From Dendrophyllia cribrosa (taxonomy: Eukaryota > Cnidaria > Anthozoa > Scleractinia > Dendrophylliidae): a DNA stretch of 64,000 nt. The notes below the pieces were generated by a model. The model did no database searches, was not told the DNA's origin, and worked only from the letters and a program-made list of their open reading frames with translations. Position numbers and translations under genes: made by a program. Location: contig JAJLRJ010000006.1 of NCBI GenBank assembly GCA_024195265.1, positions 10,850,139 through 10,914,138 on the forward strand. The letters are read 5' to 3'. Below, one piece after another: positions 1 to 35,258 of this stretch (its first letter is position 1; every line of letters begins with the position of its first letter).

Positions 1-212
1 AACAATCAATGGCTCAGAAGATTGCAGGAAGTGGGATTTCCTATTCACACCTCACAGAGTTATATTTGAAGTTCGGAACACAGGGACTGCTTGCGATCCT
101 CAGCATGCCTCCTTCCCAGAGCACAGCGACGAAACCTCGTGTCACTCGCACAAAACGTATTCTCGATGCCATTGCAAACCACTTCCAGGAAACATTTCCG
201 AAAGAAGAATAG
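1..212 (+). CDS. Possible C-terminal coding exon of an unrecognised gene, cut by the window edge
   Basis: The plus-strand frame is open from the left edge to a TAG at 210-212 and covers the ATG at 9. It encodes about 69 residues with protein-like composition: a hydrophobic segment (SYSHLTELYLKFGTQGLLAI) followed by a basic stretch (KPRVTRTKRILDAIANHF) and an acidic end. I do not recognise the family. The composition could suit a host protein or a transposon-derived protein; the upstream exon lies outside the window. Downstream sequence becomes AT-rich immediately. The call rests on the open frame and residue composition only. Confidence 0.4.
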   Translation, partial: QSMAQKIAGSGISYSHLTELYLKFGTQGLLAILSMPPSQSTATKPRVTRTKRILDAIANHFQETFPKEE

Positions 213-1887
213 TTCCTTTGGTTGCATTGTTGGTAAGTTGTAACCTCATGTTTAACCATTTAACCACATTTAAACTGCAGAAACTGGCCAGCACGTGTTG
301 TGCTTCTGGAGGTGCTTATAAAGAAAAGTGTACGTACCTCGCGTAACATTGCTAGCCAGATTTAAATGACCGAAATTCTCCAAAACTTAGCAACGAACCA
401 AGCTTGTTAAGGGCACTTCGAAAAATAATTTACAGGTCCATTTAAACGACCGATTAAGCTGATGAAATTGACGACAAAATCGAGCGAGCGACTCTTCGAA
501 ACAAATCAACAGCTTTGACCAGCGGCCAACGTTTGCGCATGCGAAAAGCGGGATCTTGCAAAGGCCAGATTTTGGAAACGCGCGAGACGCGCGTGGATTT
601 TCTTGAGACGCGAAGTAAATTATTTAAAAAACAAGTCTGGTGACCCCACTTTTTTATTTTAAAATTGGGTAGTGTGGACTAAGATAAAACTTCTGGTAAA
701 ATTTAAAAAAATTCTTTGGACCGGATTTACAGCCACTCAAAAATTATGGTTTTCAGCAAATTACAAAGATCCGCTCCAGAGAATTTTTTTAAACTCTCTA
801 TAATTGCTCCCATTTTCGTGTAAAATGGGATAAAATTAAGAAAAATAGGGGTCACCGAGTTAATTTTTGTGCTATTAGCGTTAGAAGCTCCATGATGGCT
901 CTTATTTACAACCTTGTGCTGTTGCTATGGTAACAGCTGATGCCGCCACGTGATTATTTTTTGGTTCACTGATGATCGAGCTATTAACTGTTAACAAGAA
1001 ATTGTAAGAAATATTATTTTGTTTTATTGAATCCCTCAAATGTAAAAGTGCTAGAAAAGCTAAAAACTATTGTTAGCCTCCTTAAAGAAGATTGCTGTAT
1101 TGAATTTCATCAGTAATGACAAGAGCAAATATCGATGCTGTTTTCGTATTTTCCAATTAGTTTGATTTTTATTTTCCCATTTTTCAGTTGAGATGTTTGC
1201 TCTTGGCATTATTATTTTCATTATTATTTTTATTCTTTATGGAGCCATTAAGTTTTCTTTTAAATATGCCTCTACCCATCGATGGATTCACTCGATTTAT
1301 AATTTTTTTTCAAAACAAAAATTGTCGATGTTATTGTTGTTGATTATAAACGAGCAATGCACACGAACAGCTGGAGCAAAATGTTCAATAGGTTGCGGTA
1401 TTAAGTTCGCGTCAACGGCCGCGGCTTACCAAACAATTATTTTAATTAGCTAAAACAATATTTTATTGTCAAATGAACACAAAAACATTGCGCGCCTGCA
1501 ATACATTATAGCTTACAAATGTTGTTCTTGATGAAACGGAATATCATTTTTTTTAAATTAGATTATTCCCCATGAATTTACAAAGTTGTAAAAACTGAAA
1601 CACAATTCGTACAGACCGTCACGTGCTTCAAGAGTAATACGACAAACTATATACATAGAAAGCTTAATAAATGTAGTTTACGAGAAAAAATATATAATTT
1701 TAACGACTTTTCCTTTACGAGCGGACAAGAGCTTTCTATTGATATATTGTTTGTTATATTACTCTTCATGAAACTGGCGCAGGTGCGAATTTTTTTCCGA
1801 AGCACACCCGCGAAAGTTGGGAGTTCTCTATACGTATATTTAACAGTTATAGTGCGAAAGCGAAACGCCAATCGCCAAATAAAATAC
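213..1887. other. AT-rich intergenic stretch, nothing recognised
   Basis: No exon-like frame with supporting splice sites was seen on either strand. Two segments (about 640-670 and 845-865) carry 'GGTGACC/GGGGTCACC' next to T-rich runs, recalling the interior of the repeat at 43741-44408, so part of this stretch may be an old degenerate copy of it. The 86-codon frame at 1193-1453 is dominated by I/F codons and is probably chance. Confidence 0.4.
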
Positions 1888-1920
1888 TTAGCCGACGAGG
1901 CCGTAGGCCAAGTCGGCTAA
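1888..1920. repeat. 33-bp perfect hairpin
   Basis: TTAGCCGAC at 1888-1896 is the exact reverse complement of GTCGGCTAA at 1912-1920, with a GC-rich 15-base loop that itself contains GGCC pairs. It stands out against AT-rich flanks and could be a transposon terminus or a structured RNA element. Function unknown. Confidence 0.6.
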
Positions 1921-2240
1921 AATCAGGCGATATTGCGCAAGCTTGATCACTGTAACTGTTTTCTAATTCAACACATTGATAACAAATCACAGTTTCGAGA
2001 AAACATTCATTGAGATATAGAACCTTTTATTAAGTAAAAGGCTTACTACAATATTTTACCTCGCGCCAATATTTTACCTCGCTAACATCATGAGCTCGCT
2101 CACGGAGGTTGTCTGATTTCACTTGGGATCGACTAAATTTCCCTTTCGAAAACGGTCGCTGCCATTTTGGCGACAATTAGAAAAATTTTTGAATTTTTTT
2201 TTTTTTTCTATCAGAAAAAGAGAAATGTAATTATTAATAA

Positions 2241-2312
2241 CCTACAATCGAACCCCGAACTTCTTGCATGCTAATATCACTCCTTCACCACTACACCACT
2301 GAGTTGATCCGG
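2241..2312 (-). repeat. tRNA-like sequence (SINE head or tRNA pseudogene)
   Basis: On the minus strand an A-box-like TGGTGTAGTGGTGAAGG (complement of 2282-2298) precedes a B-box-like GGTTCGATTG (complement of 2245-2254) at about tRNA spacing. The acceptor stem does not close cleanly, so this is more likely a tRNA-derived SINE head or relic than a functional tRNA gene. Two more tRNA-derived heads occur near 18985-19058 and 27372-27470. Confidence 0.5.
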
Positions 2313-2919
2313 AAAAGAAATTTTAAATTATATATAACGTATATATAGGTGCTTTTCTTAATGATACATCTATAGCGGTTGACCCTATCCCTAAAATCTA
2401 ATCACCTAGTCGTGAAGTCTGTAGCTTAGGTCGAATAATCGCTTTTCCTAGGCCCAATTTTATCTAATTTCGTCCTATAATCCAGGCATAAACAAGAGAG
2501 AAATGGTATTGACCATTACAAAAGGCTTAGTTGCTAATGAATGTTAATGATGGCATCGACCGTTACGAAATAAGCATCGACTAAGCGATCTGACTATACA
2601 GATAAATACATAACATATGAAATGGACAACAAGGAATATTCTTACTAAGTGAATCAGCCATGTTTACATAGGATCTGTGTAAAGACCAGTGTTATATTCA
2701 ATTAAGGAACAAAGCAAATATAGAGTCAAAAAACGTATATGACTATAATACAATCGACAGCATCAAGTTTGAGGGCAATTACGTACTAAATAAACAAAAA
2801 TCCCCTACTTGCATTAATGACTGGCAGTAAAACAGTTACCATTAATTTGGAAAACGTAAATACAAATGTACCACTTGTTTTCATTAAACAAATGTATGAT
2901 TTTCGCTCTTCAGCGCGCG

Positions 2920-3237
2920 TTACCGAGAAGCAATCACTTTTTCCAGAAACATTCTTCGCATTTTTCGTCTTATAAAATACTTGGGCATAGCAACCTCGAC
3001 TTCTATCAGCCATCTGTATTTCAACTCCGGGGTCTCGAAAGAAACTGTTTTGCCGTTTTCCTTGCAGATAGCGCCTTGTTCAAGAGCCTTACTGGGTAAT
3101 GTAAGCGAAGAAAGACGAACCAAGTTACGGCGGTCCGGTTTTTCTTGTTTTTCATGCTTGGCCACTGCAGATGTTGTTTGCATCAGCTGCTGGCGGGGGA
3201 AAGGTGAAAGATTTTCCATCGTTTTCCAGCGGTTCAT
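2920..3237 (-). CDS. Hypothetical 105-residue single-exon frame
   Basis: A minus-strand frame starts at an ATG (3237) that has an in-frame stop just upstream and ends at 2920. The product is basic and charged, with a plausible globular composition toward its C-terminus (KTVSFETPELKYRWLIEVEV). No domain is recognised. An overlapping plus-strand frame (2981-3316) makes chance open reading possible in this locally GC-richer island. It has no neighbour suggesting a role. Low confidence. Confidence 0.22.
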   Translation of the reverse strand: MNRWKTMENLSPFPRQQLMQTTSAVAKHEKQEKPDRRNLVRLSSLTLPSKALEQGAICKENGKTVSFETPELKYRWLIEVEVAMPKYFIRRKMRRMFLEKVIASR

Positions 3238-3590
3238 GTCTGACTTTCTTCTACCTCAGCTTTCTCTGCTGTCGTTCTTTGCTGCTTTGGTCTTTCTATT
3301 GTACGGTTGCTGGTGATTTCTTGCGGCTTTATAGCGTAGTATGTTTGTGAACGGTTAATTAATTGAACGCTCCATTGGATTTTTCAATGACCAATTATCT
3401 GACTAATTACTGGTTACTAATTACCGGTAAATTAACTTAACACTAATTACTACCATTAATTAATTACGAGATTTAATATCGTGAGAGCAGCTTGCCAAAT
3501 TGTTCTTTTTTGTTACTGTTCCTCTGATTTGTAAATAAATGTTTTGAAAAAAAAATTTAAATTACTTATTACCGGAGAATTAACTTGCCA

Positions 3591-4415
3591 CGCGAAAAAA
3601 AAAAATTAGCCGGTTGTTTATTAGGAAAATAATGAACGGCCAATAAATAATTATGACGTCATGTTTGTTTTTGTTTTTAATTTGTGACAAAAGAAATTCA
3701 TGAACTAAAACAATCGATGTTTTTTCTCGTCTTATGAATAAGTTAATTAATTAATCATTTGTTAATTAATTTAATTTGTAGCATTGTTTGGGAATGAGTT
3801 AATTAACTGAACAATCAATTGAACTTTTCAATGACCAATTATCAGAGGACTTGGTTAATAAACCGAAATAATGAACTTTTAATTAAACTACATACTAATT
3901 ACTACAGTACCAGCAAATTAGCCGGCTTTTTGTTATGAATATAATAAACGACCGACACATAGTTATGAGACCATGTGTTTTTTCAATTTGTAACAGATGA
4001 ATTAATGAACTACGCGAAAAAAAAAATTAGCCGGTTGTTTACTAGGAAAATAATGAACGGCCGATAAATTATTATGACGTCGTGTTTGTTTTTGTTTTTA
4101 ATTTGTGACGAAAGAAATTCATGAACCAAAACAACCAATGTTTTTTCTCGTCTTATGAATAAGTTAATTAATTAACCATTTTTAATTAATTAATTTCATT
4201 TGTAGCATTGTTTCGGAATTCGTTAATTAACGGAACAATCAATTGAATTATCAGAGGACTTGGTTAATTAATCGAAATAATGAACGTTTAAGTAAACCAC
4301 ATACTAATTACTACCAGCAAATTAGCCGGCTATTTGTTATGAATATAATGAACGGCCGACAAATGGGTATGAGATCATGTGTTTTTTTAATTTGTTACAG
4401 ATGAATTAATGAACT
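3591..4415. repeat. Tandem duplication of a ~420-bp AT-rich unit
   Basis: Unit 1 begins with CGCG followed by an A-run at 3591; the same sequence restarts at 4013 (offset 422) and runs to about 4415. Both copies carry the landmark words TTAGCCGG, AATGAACGGCC, TTATGACGTC, TTTTTTCTCGTCTTATG and repeated TTAATTAA. They differ by scattered substitutions and small indels, so the duplication is not recent. The 3330-3590 flank carries related TTAATTAA-rich words, suggesting an older third copy. Confidence 0.8.
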
Positions 4416-5043
4416 AAAACAACCGATAAATATAACCGTTATAATTTAACTATTGTTCAGGGCCCGATTGTTCAAAAAGGTGGATAGTGCTATCCACCGG
4501 ATAAATCACTATCCCGTGAATAACACAATGGATTTTGTTGGAGTGATAACAGTTAAGTATAGATAATCATACGGTTTCGAGTTCTATTTGGGATTAATTT
4601 GCACGAGTGAGTTTTTCAAAAAGCTCAAAATTGCACGAGCCGCTTTCCACCTTTTGAACAACCTTTTGAACAACCGTGGCCTGTTTGTTAGCCCCCGAAG
4701 AGGCTTTGTTTTGCAACGCGAAATATTGGGCACTAATATAATATTCCACTTTTATTTTATTTGCTTTTGCTTCTGTTTTCTCTTTCTGCCGTAAGAAAGT
4801 TTTCCGTTTCTTTTATTTCACTTCAAGTATTAATACTGATCTAGGATTGGAAGCCCAGATCTGTCCATTCTCAACGGTTTGTTGCAGTGGATCGTGCATT
4901 CTATACTTTGTTTGTACACTTATGAAAACACGATATATCAACAACACTATCTTTTTGACCGCGAATAATGAGAACGTTGGTTTAGATAAGCGTCGCGCAA
5001 CGTGCATTACACAAAAATTCCATATCATTCAACCGTATAGTCT
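4416..5043. other. AT-rich intergenic spacer
   Basis: No coding signal was recognised. A short inverted stretch around 4483-4515 (GTGGATAGTGCTATCCACCGGATAAATCACTATCC) could form a hairpin. The frames at 4588-4794 and 4847-5116 have no family resemblance. Confidence 0.4.
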
Positions 5044-6678
5044 TTACAGTGCGGCTACTGTTACCGGGGTCACCCAGACAAAGTTAACCAATCACAAAGC
5101 AGAACGAGGACAATAGATTCCAACATTTTTAACTTCAGCCAATAAAATGCCGAGTACAGAACAATGAAATTTCAACTTGTTCATTCGTGAAGCTTGTGTT
5201 GAATAAAGCTTTAGCTAGCGTTGACTTTTCGATTTAAAAATTTGAGTAGTTTCACATGCTACATGAATGAATGTCATTTGTCATGCAAGTGAGCGAGAAC
5301 TGATTTCAAACTGTATGAAAGCAATGAACGCGACGGCCGTATGTTTGGGCGGATTTGAATTCTCAGAAAAAATGAAAACTCAACCGCCGGCTGTTTGCAA
5401 ATGTTACAAGGCACACTGCCAGAGTAGCAGATATAAGCATTTATTTTCTAACCGTTTGAAAAAAAGGCGGCTCCTTTATTTCAATTCTTTTTTATTGAAT
5501 TGTCAGAATTTTTTCCGTTGCAGATTTTGTTTGCGATTTGAGCACGATGGGTTTCTTTAATCTCCCAAGGCGGTCGTGATGGTTTTGAGGAAATCATTTT
5601 GGGAAAAGTATTAAAAGTCTATAGTTATGTGTGCCGAAAAACAGAAACAATTATTAACCAAACCTCGAACTCTGTGAAAAAAAATTCTAGTCTGGCGGTT
5701 GAGTTTTTTTTTTGTCAGGAATTCATCTCGAGGGAGTTGGATTTACTGTTTTGAATCATCTGGAAAATTATAAAAACTCAACTGGCGAACCGCGTAATTT
5801 CGATAGATTTTCCGGCAGTGAAACACATGTTGAAGAATGCGCCGTTTCTATACGACCGATACTCTTTTTATGCAGTTTTGAATTTCTCTTTTACTTAATT
5901 TTATTTCAGCTTAATCCGACTGCCGGAACCCCGCGTGGAACTCAAAGCACATAAAACTTAATTAATCACGGCGGCGAACAAGCCGTGTTTTCGTTGTTTT
6001 CAAATCCGTAGGGCACTTTTCAATTTGCCTAAACTATAACCGTCGCTTTCACTGGTACTTTTACAGTTAAGAATGTCTTCTTTTGCTGGCGTCAAGTGTA
6101 TTTATCAGTTCCAACCCCCGCCGTTGACGCCGTAGAGAAAACTTGAATCTGTTACGAGCGAACAAATTATTTTAAATCCACCACCGGCACTTTTATTTGT
6201 GTAGACATACGGTACCGTCGCATTCCATATTTTCACACAGTTTGGAGTTTCTCTTTCATTTGAATCGCCGACATTAACCTTCCAAATGGCGCTGTTTAAA
6301 CAAGTCAAGTTCAAAAGGGATGGAATCGAAATTAATTGAAAATCCAACGCTGTACAGCCAAAACTTGTATCACACAGTTTGGAGTTTCTCTTTCATTTGA
6401 ATCGCCGATATTTACCTTCCAAATCGCGCTGTTAAAACAAGTCAAGTTCAAAAGGCAGTGACAAGGGATGGAATCGAAGTTAATTGAAAATCTAACGCTG
6501 TACAGGCCAAACTTGTATTGATCTGTTTTCATGGCAAACGAACAAGTTGAAATTTCATTGTTCTGTACTCGACATTTCATTGGCTAAAGTAAAAAATGTT
6601 GGAATCTATTGTTCTCGTTCTGTTTTGTGATTGGTTAACTTTGTCTGGGTGACCCCGGTAACAGTAGCCGCACTGTAA
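5044..6678. mobile_element. 1.6-kb non-autonomous transposon with ~140-bp terminal inverted repeats
   Basis: The sequence at 5044-5187, starting TTACAGTGCGGCTACTG, reappears as its reverse complement at 6539-6678. The arms agree over about 140 bp with few mismatches, including the words ACCGGGGTCACCCAGACAAA and GAACAATGAAATTTCAACTT. No transposase motif is seen in the frames between the arms, so this looks like a deleted or non-autonomous DNA transposon. It lies just downstream of the TDP1 stop codon on the minus strand. Confidence 0.75.
6233..6518. repeat. Tandem duplication of a ~140-bp unit inside the 5044-6678 element
   Basis: The unit starting TCACACAGTTTGGAGTTTCT at 6233 restarts at 6370 (offset 137). 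Copy 2 carries a short extra segment (GCAGTGACAA) relative to copy 1. Both copies keep an open minus-strand frame with the words LLNLTC.NSAIWKVN.GDSN, but no host protein family is recognised. Confidence 0.75.
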
Positions 6679-6901
6679 CACATAGTTGTTGATTTCTGTT
6701 CTAACTACGCAGAAGAACGACACGCCTAACGTATAGAGTAAATAGACTTTTATACTTGTCTTCAGGTGTATCATTTAAATAACCAAAATTAACAGAGGAC
6801 TTTCCATTAAACGCGCTCAAATGTACTCAGTTGGTCATTCAGATTATTTCCTCTTTTCAAAGTCCGTTATGTCTCATGCTGTGTTCTGTTTGGTCCTGCC
6901 T

Positions 6902-30719
<23,818 letters not shown>

Positions 30720-31110
30720 TTTTGCCCACTGCGCTCTTTATATCTATAACTTCTGGTGTGGTCCTAAATAAAATGAAATAAGCTTACATGTATTAACTTT
30801 TAGCTTAAGTTATGTACTTGGTTTTTTGTACAGAACTTTTAATTATTTCAGTGAACGATAAGTTCCAAAAGACAGCAAAAAAGACTCTTGCCTGAGTAAT
30901 TTTGGGAACAGTCTTCAGTTTCAGGCTAAATCTGTTTTTCAAGCTAACAACAAATGTTTTTTTAGCGAATTGAAGAAATTTCAACTTTTGCCGCCATCTT
31001 GTTTTGTTCAAAGCTATCGCGGGCTCAGTTTTCACATGCGCAGAATGAAGCCCGCCATGTTTGGATTTTTCCGTTCAGAAAGATTTGTGTTTGTAAACGG
31101 TTTGTAAATA
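30720..31110. promoter_or_regulatory. Bidirectional promoter region between TDP1 and B9D2
   Basis: The 391 bp between the two divergent start codons is the only room for both promoters. It contains a YY1-type word GCCGCCATCTTG at 30990-31001 and an ATGCGCAG word (NRF1-like half site) near 31036. B9D2's own start context ATAATGGCGG resembles the YY1/TISU element of short-leader genes. No TATA box is convincingly placed. Assignment by geometry and motifs only. Confidence 0.6.
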
Positions 31111-31641
31111 ATGGCGGAAGTTCATGTTATTGGCGAAATTATCGGCGCAAGTGGCTTTCCCTCGCATAATCTATACTGCAAATGGTCCGTGCACGTTGAC
31201 GGTTTGTGGAAACTTTTAGCCGGGCAGAAAGAAGGACAAACACAAGTTGACAATCCGCAAAATGAGGAATGTGCAAGATGGTGTCATCCTATAGACTTGC
31301 ATTTCGCTACCAAAGGACTCAAAGGATGGCCTAAATTCCACTTTCAAGTGTGGCATCAGGATTCTTACGGAAGAAACGAGGTTTATGGTTATGGATATTG
31401 TCATGTTCCGACCTCCCCTGGGACTCACAGCGTGGATTGCGTGACGTGGAGGCCTCTGAGCTCGGGAAAATTTGAACAACTTCGGAGCTTTTTTGTTGGC
31501 GGAGCTCCTCAGCTCAAAACTTCAGACGCTATTTACACTGGTGCAGACAGATATAAACTAAGGACAATTGCTATGGGAACGGTTCATTTGCAACTGGGCG
31601 TGATTACAAGGAACTTTGACAAGTTTGGAGTGGAATGCTAG
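31111..31641 (+). CDS. B9D2: B9 domain-containing protein 2, single exon
   Basis: Component of the MKS/B9 complex at the ciliary transition zone, acting with B9D1 and MKS1 as a membrane-diffusion gate. The 176-residue product matches the family length (human 175) and is collinear throughout: [17 protein letters not shown], the B9 core with [15 protein letters not shown] and [13 protein letters not shown], then [19 protein letters not shown] and the conserved end [10 protein letters not shown]. The B9 (C2-like) fold occupies roughly residues 2-120. The start is the first ATG in a TAATGGCGG context and aligns with the family N-terminus. It is intronless, in contrast to its neighbours; intact frame and intergenic partner sharing argue against a processed pseudogene, though a retrocopy history cannot be excluded. 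Divergently paired with TDP1. Confidence 0.96.
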   Translation: MAEVHVIGEIIGASGFPSHNLYCKWSVHVDGLWKLLAGQKEGQTQVDNPQNEECARWCHPIDLHFATKGLKGWPKFHFQVWHQDSYGRNEVYGYGYCHVPTSPGTHSVDCVTWRPLSSGKFEQLRSFFVGGAPQLKTSDAIYTGADRYKLRTIAMGTVHLQLGVITRNFDKFGVEC

Positions 31642-31891
31642 GAGGACATGCCAATAACTTGTTTTTAAAACAACTGGAAACTTGAAAGTGCTAAGGCACG
31701 GCAGAGATAGTGGTCTGTATCTTTGGTTGTGTACCGGCTCTGTACTCAACCTGGAAGGTTGAAATCTTAATCCAAATTTAGACCAGAAGGTATAATTTGT
31801 CATTGATACATGTACCTGGCCTTATTTTCAGACGTAACACCTAAAATATTCCCCCTTTTACGCCAAAAAACTAAACCATAAGAAAGGAGTT

Positions 31892-31996
31892 CAGGGGTCA
31901 ATTCAATAAAACTTTTACAAGTGTAATTTACAAGTGTAGCCATTGTTTCAGAGGTTAAAAACTACACTTGTAAACGTTTTGTTGAATTGACCCCAG
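31892..31996. mobile_element. Short palindromic MITE (GGGGTCAATTCAATAAAAC ends), copy 2
   Basis: Same family as 8281-8404, with identical left arm GGGGTCAATTCAATAAAACT and right arm ending TTGAATTGACCCCAG. It is 251 bp downstream of the B9D2 stop and contains AATAAA, so it may supply that gene's polyadenylation signal. Confidence 0.85.
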
Positions 31997-33769
31997 GCTG
32001 CATTCCATATAGGTTATGCCGAAGATCTTTGTTGTGAATCTGTGCCTTTTTATCTTGGAATACACAAAGTGTTGAACCAGATATAGTATATGGGGACAAT
32101 TATGTAAATTTTGAACCAATCACTCAGATGTAAACTTTTTTTTCTAATTCCCTAGTGTATTACATCATTCAGTTATCTAGACAATCTCATTTCACACAAT
32201 GCATATTTATGTTATGCTAAGATGTTTTGGTCATTTTAAAGGGTAGTCCAGCACTTGTCCAAACGATGTCTGTGATTCGCTAAGAAACCAATGGGATAGG
32301 GTTAAGGCTGAGGTTTCATTAGAAGCCGGCAACCGGCGAATTCCGCCGGCTACTTCCTAAATTATTGCTGCCTACTTTTCGATTAATTTCACTAAAGTTG
32401 ATGCCCAGAATGCTGGAAATGCCATTTCCGAGTTCCTAGATTTCCTAGAGGAAGGGGGCCTTAAATGGCCCCTTGGTTGCCACTGCCGTCTATTTTATAA
32501 ATATTGTCACTTGCTCTTAATTTTATTAAAGCCCCTGTTTAGGATAGGGGCATTGTTCAAGTGATATATCAGTTGTATCGTTCGCCAATCACAGACATCG
32601 TTTGGGGTCGACAATCACAGACATCGCTTCAGGGTCGCCCATTTTAAAGTTACTCTTCAATTCTTTGACTTCAATGGAAAAAATAATTAAAACCAATCCA
32701 TGGGCTTAACCTTACATTGTTTCATATTCACTTGGCATTATCCTTAAGCATCTTGGCATATCTTTGGCATGGGCTTTACATGATGTGCACTTAGGCCAAG
32801 AGGCAAAACACCCCATTTCAGACAGTTAAACTCCTTTTATGCCATAGAGACCTAGATATAGGGGAATCTTTGTTGACATCATTGTTTACATTTTGCTTCA
32901 TTCACAGAAATCAAACAATAAACTACTTATAAATAGAAACATAAACTGAAAGCACATGGCCACACTTGGTAATCAGTGTAAACATTAGTTTAATGTGTCA
33001 AATATTCTCCAGGAAATCGGCTTTCAAAAACTGAAAAATTACAAAGATTTTGATAAAACTAAAAATAATTATACAGCGCTTTCAATAAGCACCGACGGCC
33101 CACGAAAACCGTTGGCTTTTTCGCCTGGAGAAGTCGACTATTTTCCCCACCAAATTGAAGAAATATAAAAAAAATCTTTTAAAACTTGTTGATACAGTCG
33201 GTTACTCTACTCAAACGCCCTGCCTACTTCAAATTTTATTGAAACCCCTGATTATAACATTCTTTATTCGTGCTTCCAGATTTTTTTTTTTCAGGATTAT
33301 AAGAGTGTTGATTGGTTTATAGTGAAGGTTTCTACAATGTAAAGATTGTTTTGTGTGAAAATATATCAGTAATGTTCAACCAAGTCTAAAGGTTTAACTA
33401 CAATAGTCATCTTATCTTACTTTGGATTGATGTACTTACAATAATTGGTCCAAACAAGTTATGCAGCATTATTGCTCCAATCAGTGTTTTATTAAATCAA
33501 TCAGGAGCAACACCACTAATTACTGTTGCAAATTTTCCTGCAATAGCTGGTATTGACCAGTTGAACTGCATGTGATCCATTGCCACTTGACAAAAAAGTA
33601 AAAATAAAATAAAAAGGTGGAATATTTTGACAGGCACAATCCTTCAGCAAAATAGTACAGTTGTTTTTATATGCACCTTCTAAAAACAACACAGCACTGG
33701 TTCGAATCATTTGCGCAGCCCTCCCAAAATGCGACATAAATGGAGTAGTAGACAGAAATGACCAAGTAT

Positions 33770-33929
33770 AAAGGGGTGTTTTGAAGTGTCAATTTCAAAA
33801 TGATGTCGAAAACAAAAAAACCCAACGCCATTCTTGAAATTGACACTTCAACTTGAAAAATTTAGGCTAAACTTTTCAAGTTTCCATTCGAGAAACTGGC
33901 GCATGCGCCCTCGTGATAGTGCCCCTTTA
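33770..33929. mobile_element. MITE with GAAGTGTCAATTTCAA hairpin, copy 1
   Basis: Contains TTGAAGTGTCAATTTCAAAA inverted as TTGAAATTGACACTTCAA, followed by CTTGAAAAATTTAGGCTAAA and CGAGAAACTGGCGCATG, then GTGCCCCTTTAA. A second copy forms the right end of the element at 42269-43616. Confidence 0.75.
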
Positions 33930-34421
33930 ATTCATGCTTTTCTTTCCTTCTTTTAGAATTTTTTTAAGTTTCACCCAAAAACATAATTTTTATTTGTGTG
34001 TTAAATGAATTTTTAATAAGCACCACCCCCAAATAAGCGCCACACTAGAAAGTTGAAAGATTTAATAAGTGCAGCAGTGTTCTTTTGAGTAAAATAATGA
34101 TACAACATTTCACTTGGGCCCAGAGAGACCAACATTCAGACAAGCTTTACCTCTGTAACATAGATAGACTGTTCTAAAGCTGTCTCTTTTCAGTCAATCG
34201 AGGGGGCGAGCTTATCACGAATTACTTTCGCTCGCCGCTCTGATCGCCGATCGCGTATTTGTTCTCCCGCTCAACTATCCAGAGAGGGACTGCTAGCAGG
34301 CTATAACATAGACAGCTACATATGGTCACACAATTCTGAATCGTATCAATAACAAACTTCTCAATTGTGATTGGTCATCCGCGCGCCTATTTCTTACGCA
34401 ATTGGCGCACGGTCACATGGG

Positions 34422-34653
34422 TGTCCAATTACAGCTATCCAATAGGCCATTTCCGAGTTACCTTTAGCCTCTCTATCAAAGCGAGGCTAGGTGCAAAACC
34501 TTTCATATGAAAATGAGTTTCATTTGCATGTGAATGAAAACTCATTTTCATATGAAAGGTTGTGCACCTAGCCTCGCTTTGACAACGAGGCGTAACGGAA
34601 CTCGGAAATGGCCTATTACAACTTTTTGTAATTGGATAGCTGTAATTGGACAC
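34422..34653. mobile_element. 232-bp palindromic MITE (TGTCCAATTACAGCTATCC ends)
   Basis: TGTCCAATTACAGCTATCCA at the left is inverted at the right end (GGATAGCTGTAATTGGACA). Further inward GGCCATTTCCGAGTT, GCGAGGCTAGGTGC and TTTCATATGAAAATGAGTTT also pair, so nearly the whole element folds back. Confidence 0.85.
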
Positions 34654-35258
34654 CTACGTTGTGCGCGCGTCAATCAGTTGCACTTCAATGGGTTCTTTTT
34701 TGCTACTTTCAAACTGATATTAGGCGTTTTCAGTACAAAAAAGACCACAGACTTTTAAATCTCGATATTTGTTATTAATGCGATTAAATAGTAATTGAAC
34801 TTTGTGTCGTACAATTCAGGGGTAATCGTGCTCGTAATTTCAAATTGTCCTCACGATTTGAAATTACTCGCCTGATTACTGCCTGAATTGTACTCCACTC
34901 AGTCCAATTACTATTACTAATGATAATAATAATTAAAAACTTTATTTAACGAGGTTAAAACACATTGCAGTCAAAGACTGATAAACTTGTGGACCTCCCT
35001 AGACCTAGACTTCCCTTTGGTGACCATAATAATTATTAGAACTTCAACTGTAATTTTAGTGGGGGGGGGGGGGGGGGGGATATAAACAACCGTTCTAACT
35101 TTCACTTTCTCTTTTCTTTCTCTAAAATTCATAGTTATTTTTTTTCGTTCTGTTTTTAACTCAAAATACCAAATATAAAAACTTAACAATAAATAGCCGA
35201 TCAAGAGAACTACCACTCTTAATATTTATCCATCATAACATCCTCAAGTTATATTTTT

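Larger units (their letters stand above)
31642..35258. other. B9D2-TBCB intergenic stretch, repeats only
   Basis: Contains the MITEs at 31892, 33770 and 34422, an inverted word pair (32261-32280 with 32586-32605, GATGTCTGTGATT, the right arm duplicated at 32613) and a poly-G run near 35061. AATAAA at 31905-31910, inside the first MITE, is the nearest plus-strand poly(A) signal to B9D2. TTTATT at 34941-34946 would be AATAAA for TBCB. No exons recognised. Confidence 0.5.

Noticed and set aside
2241..2312. Functional tRNA gene
   Set aside because: A- and B-box-like words are present but the acceptor and anticodon stems do not pair convincingly.
2981..3316. Plus-strand 111-codon frame
   Set aside because: Overlaps the minus-strand hypothetical frame, no family resemblance, no splice support.
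31111..31641. B9D2 as a processed pseudogene because it lacks introns
   Set aside because: The frame is intact, all conserved blocks are present, there is no poly(A) tail or target duplication in the flanks, and it shares a promoter-like gap with TDP1.
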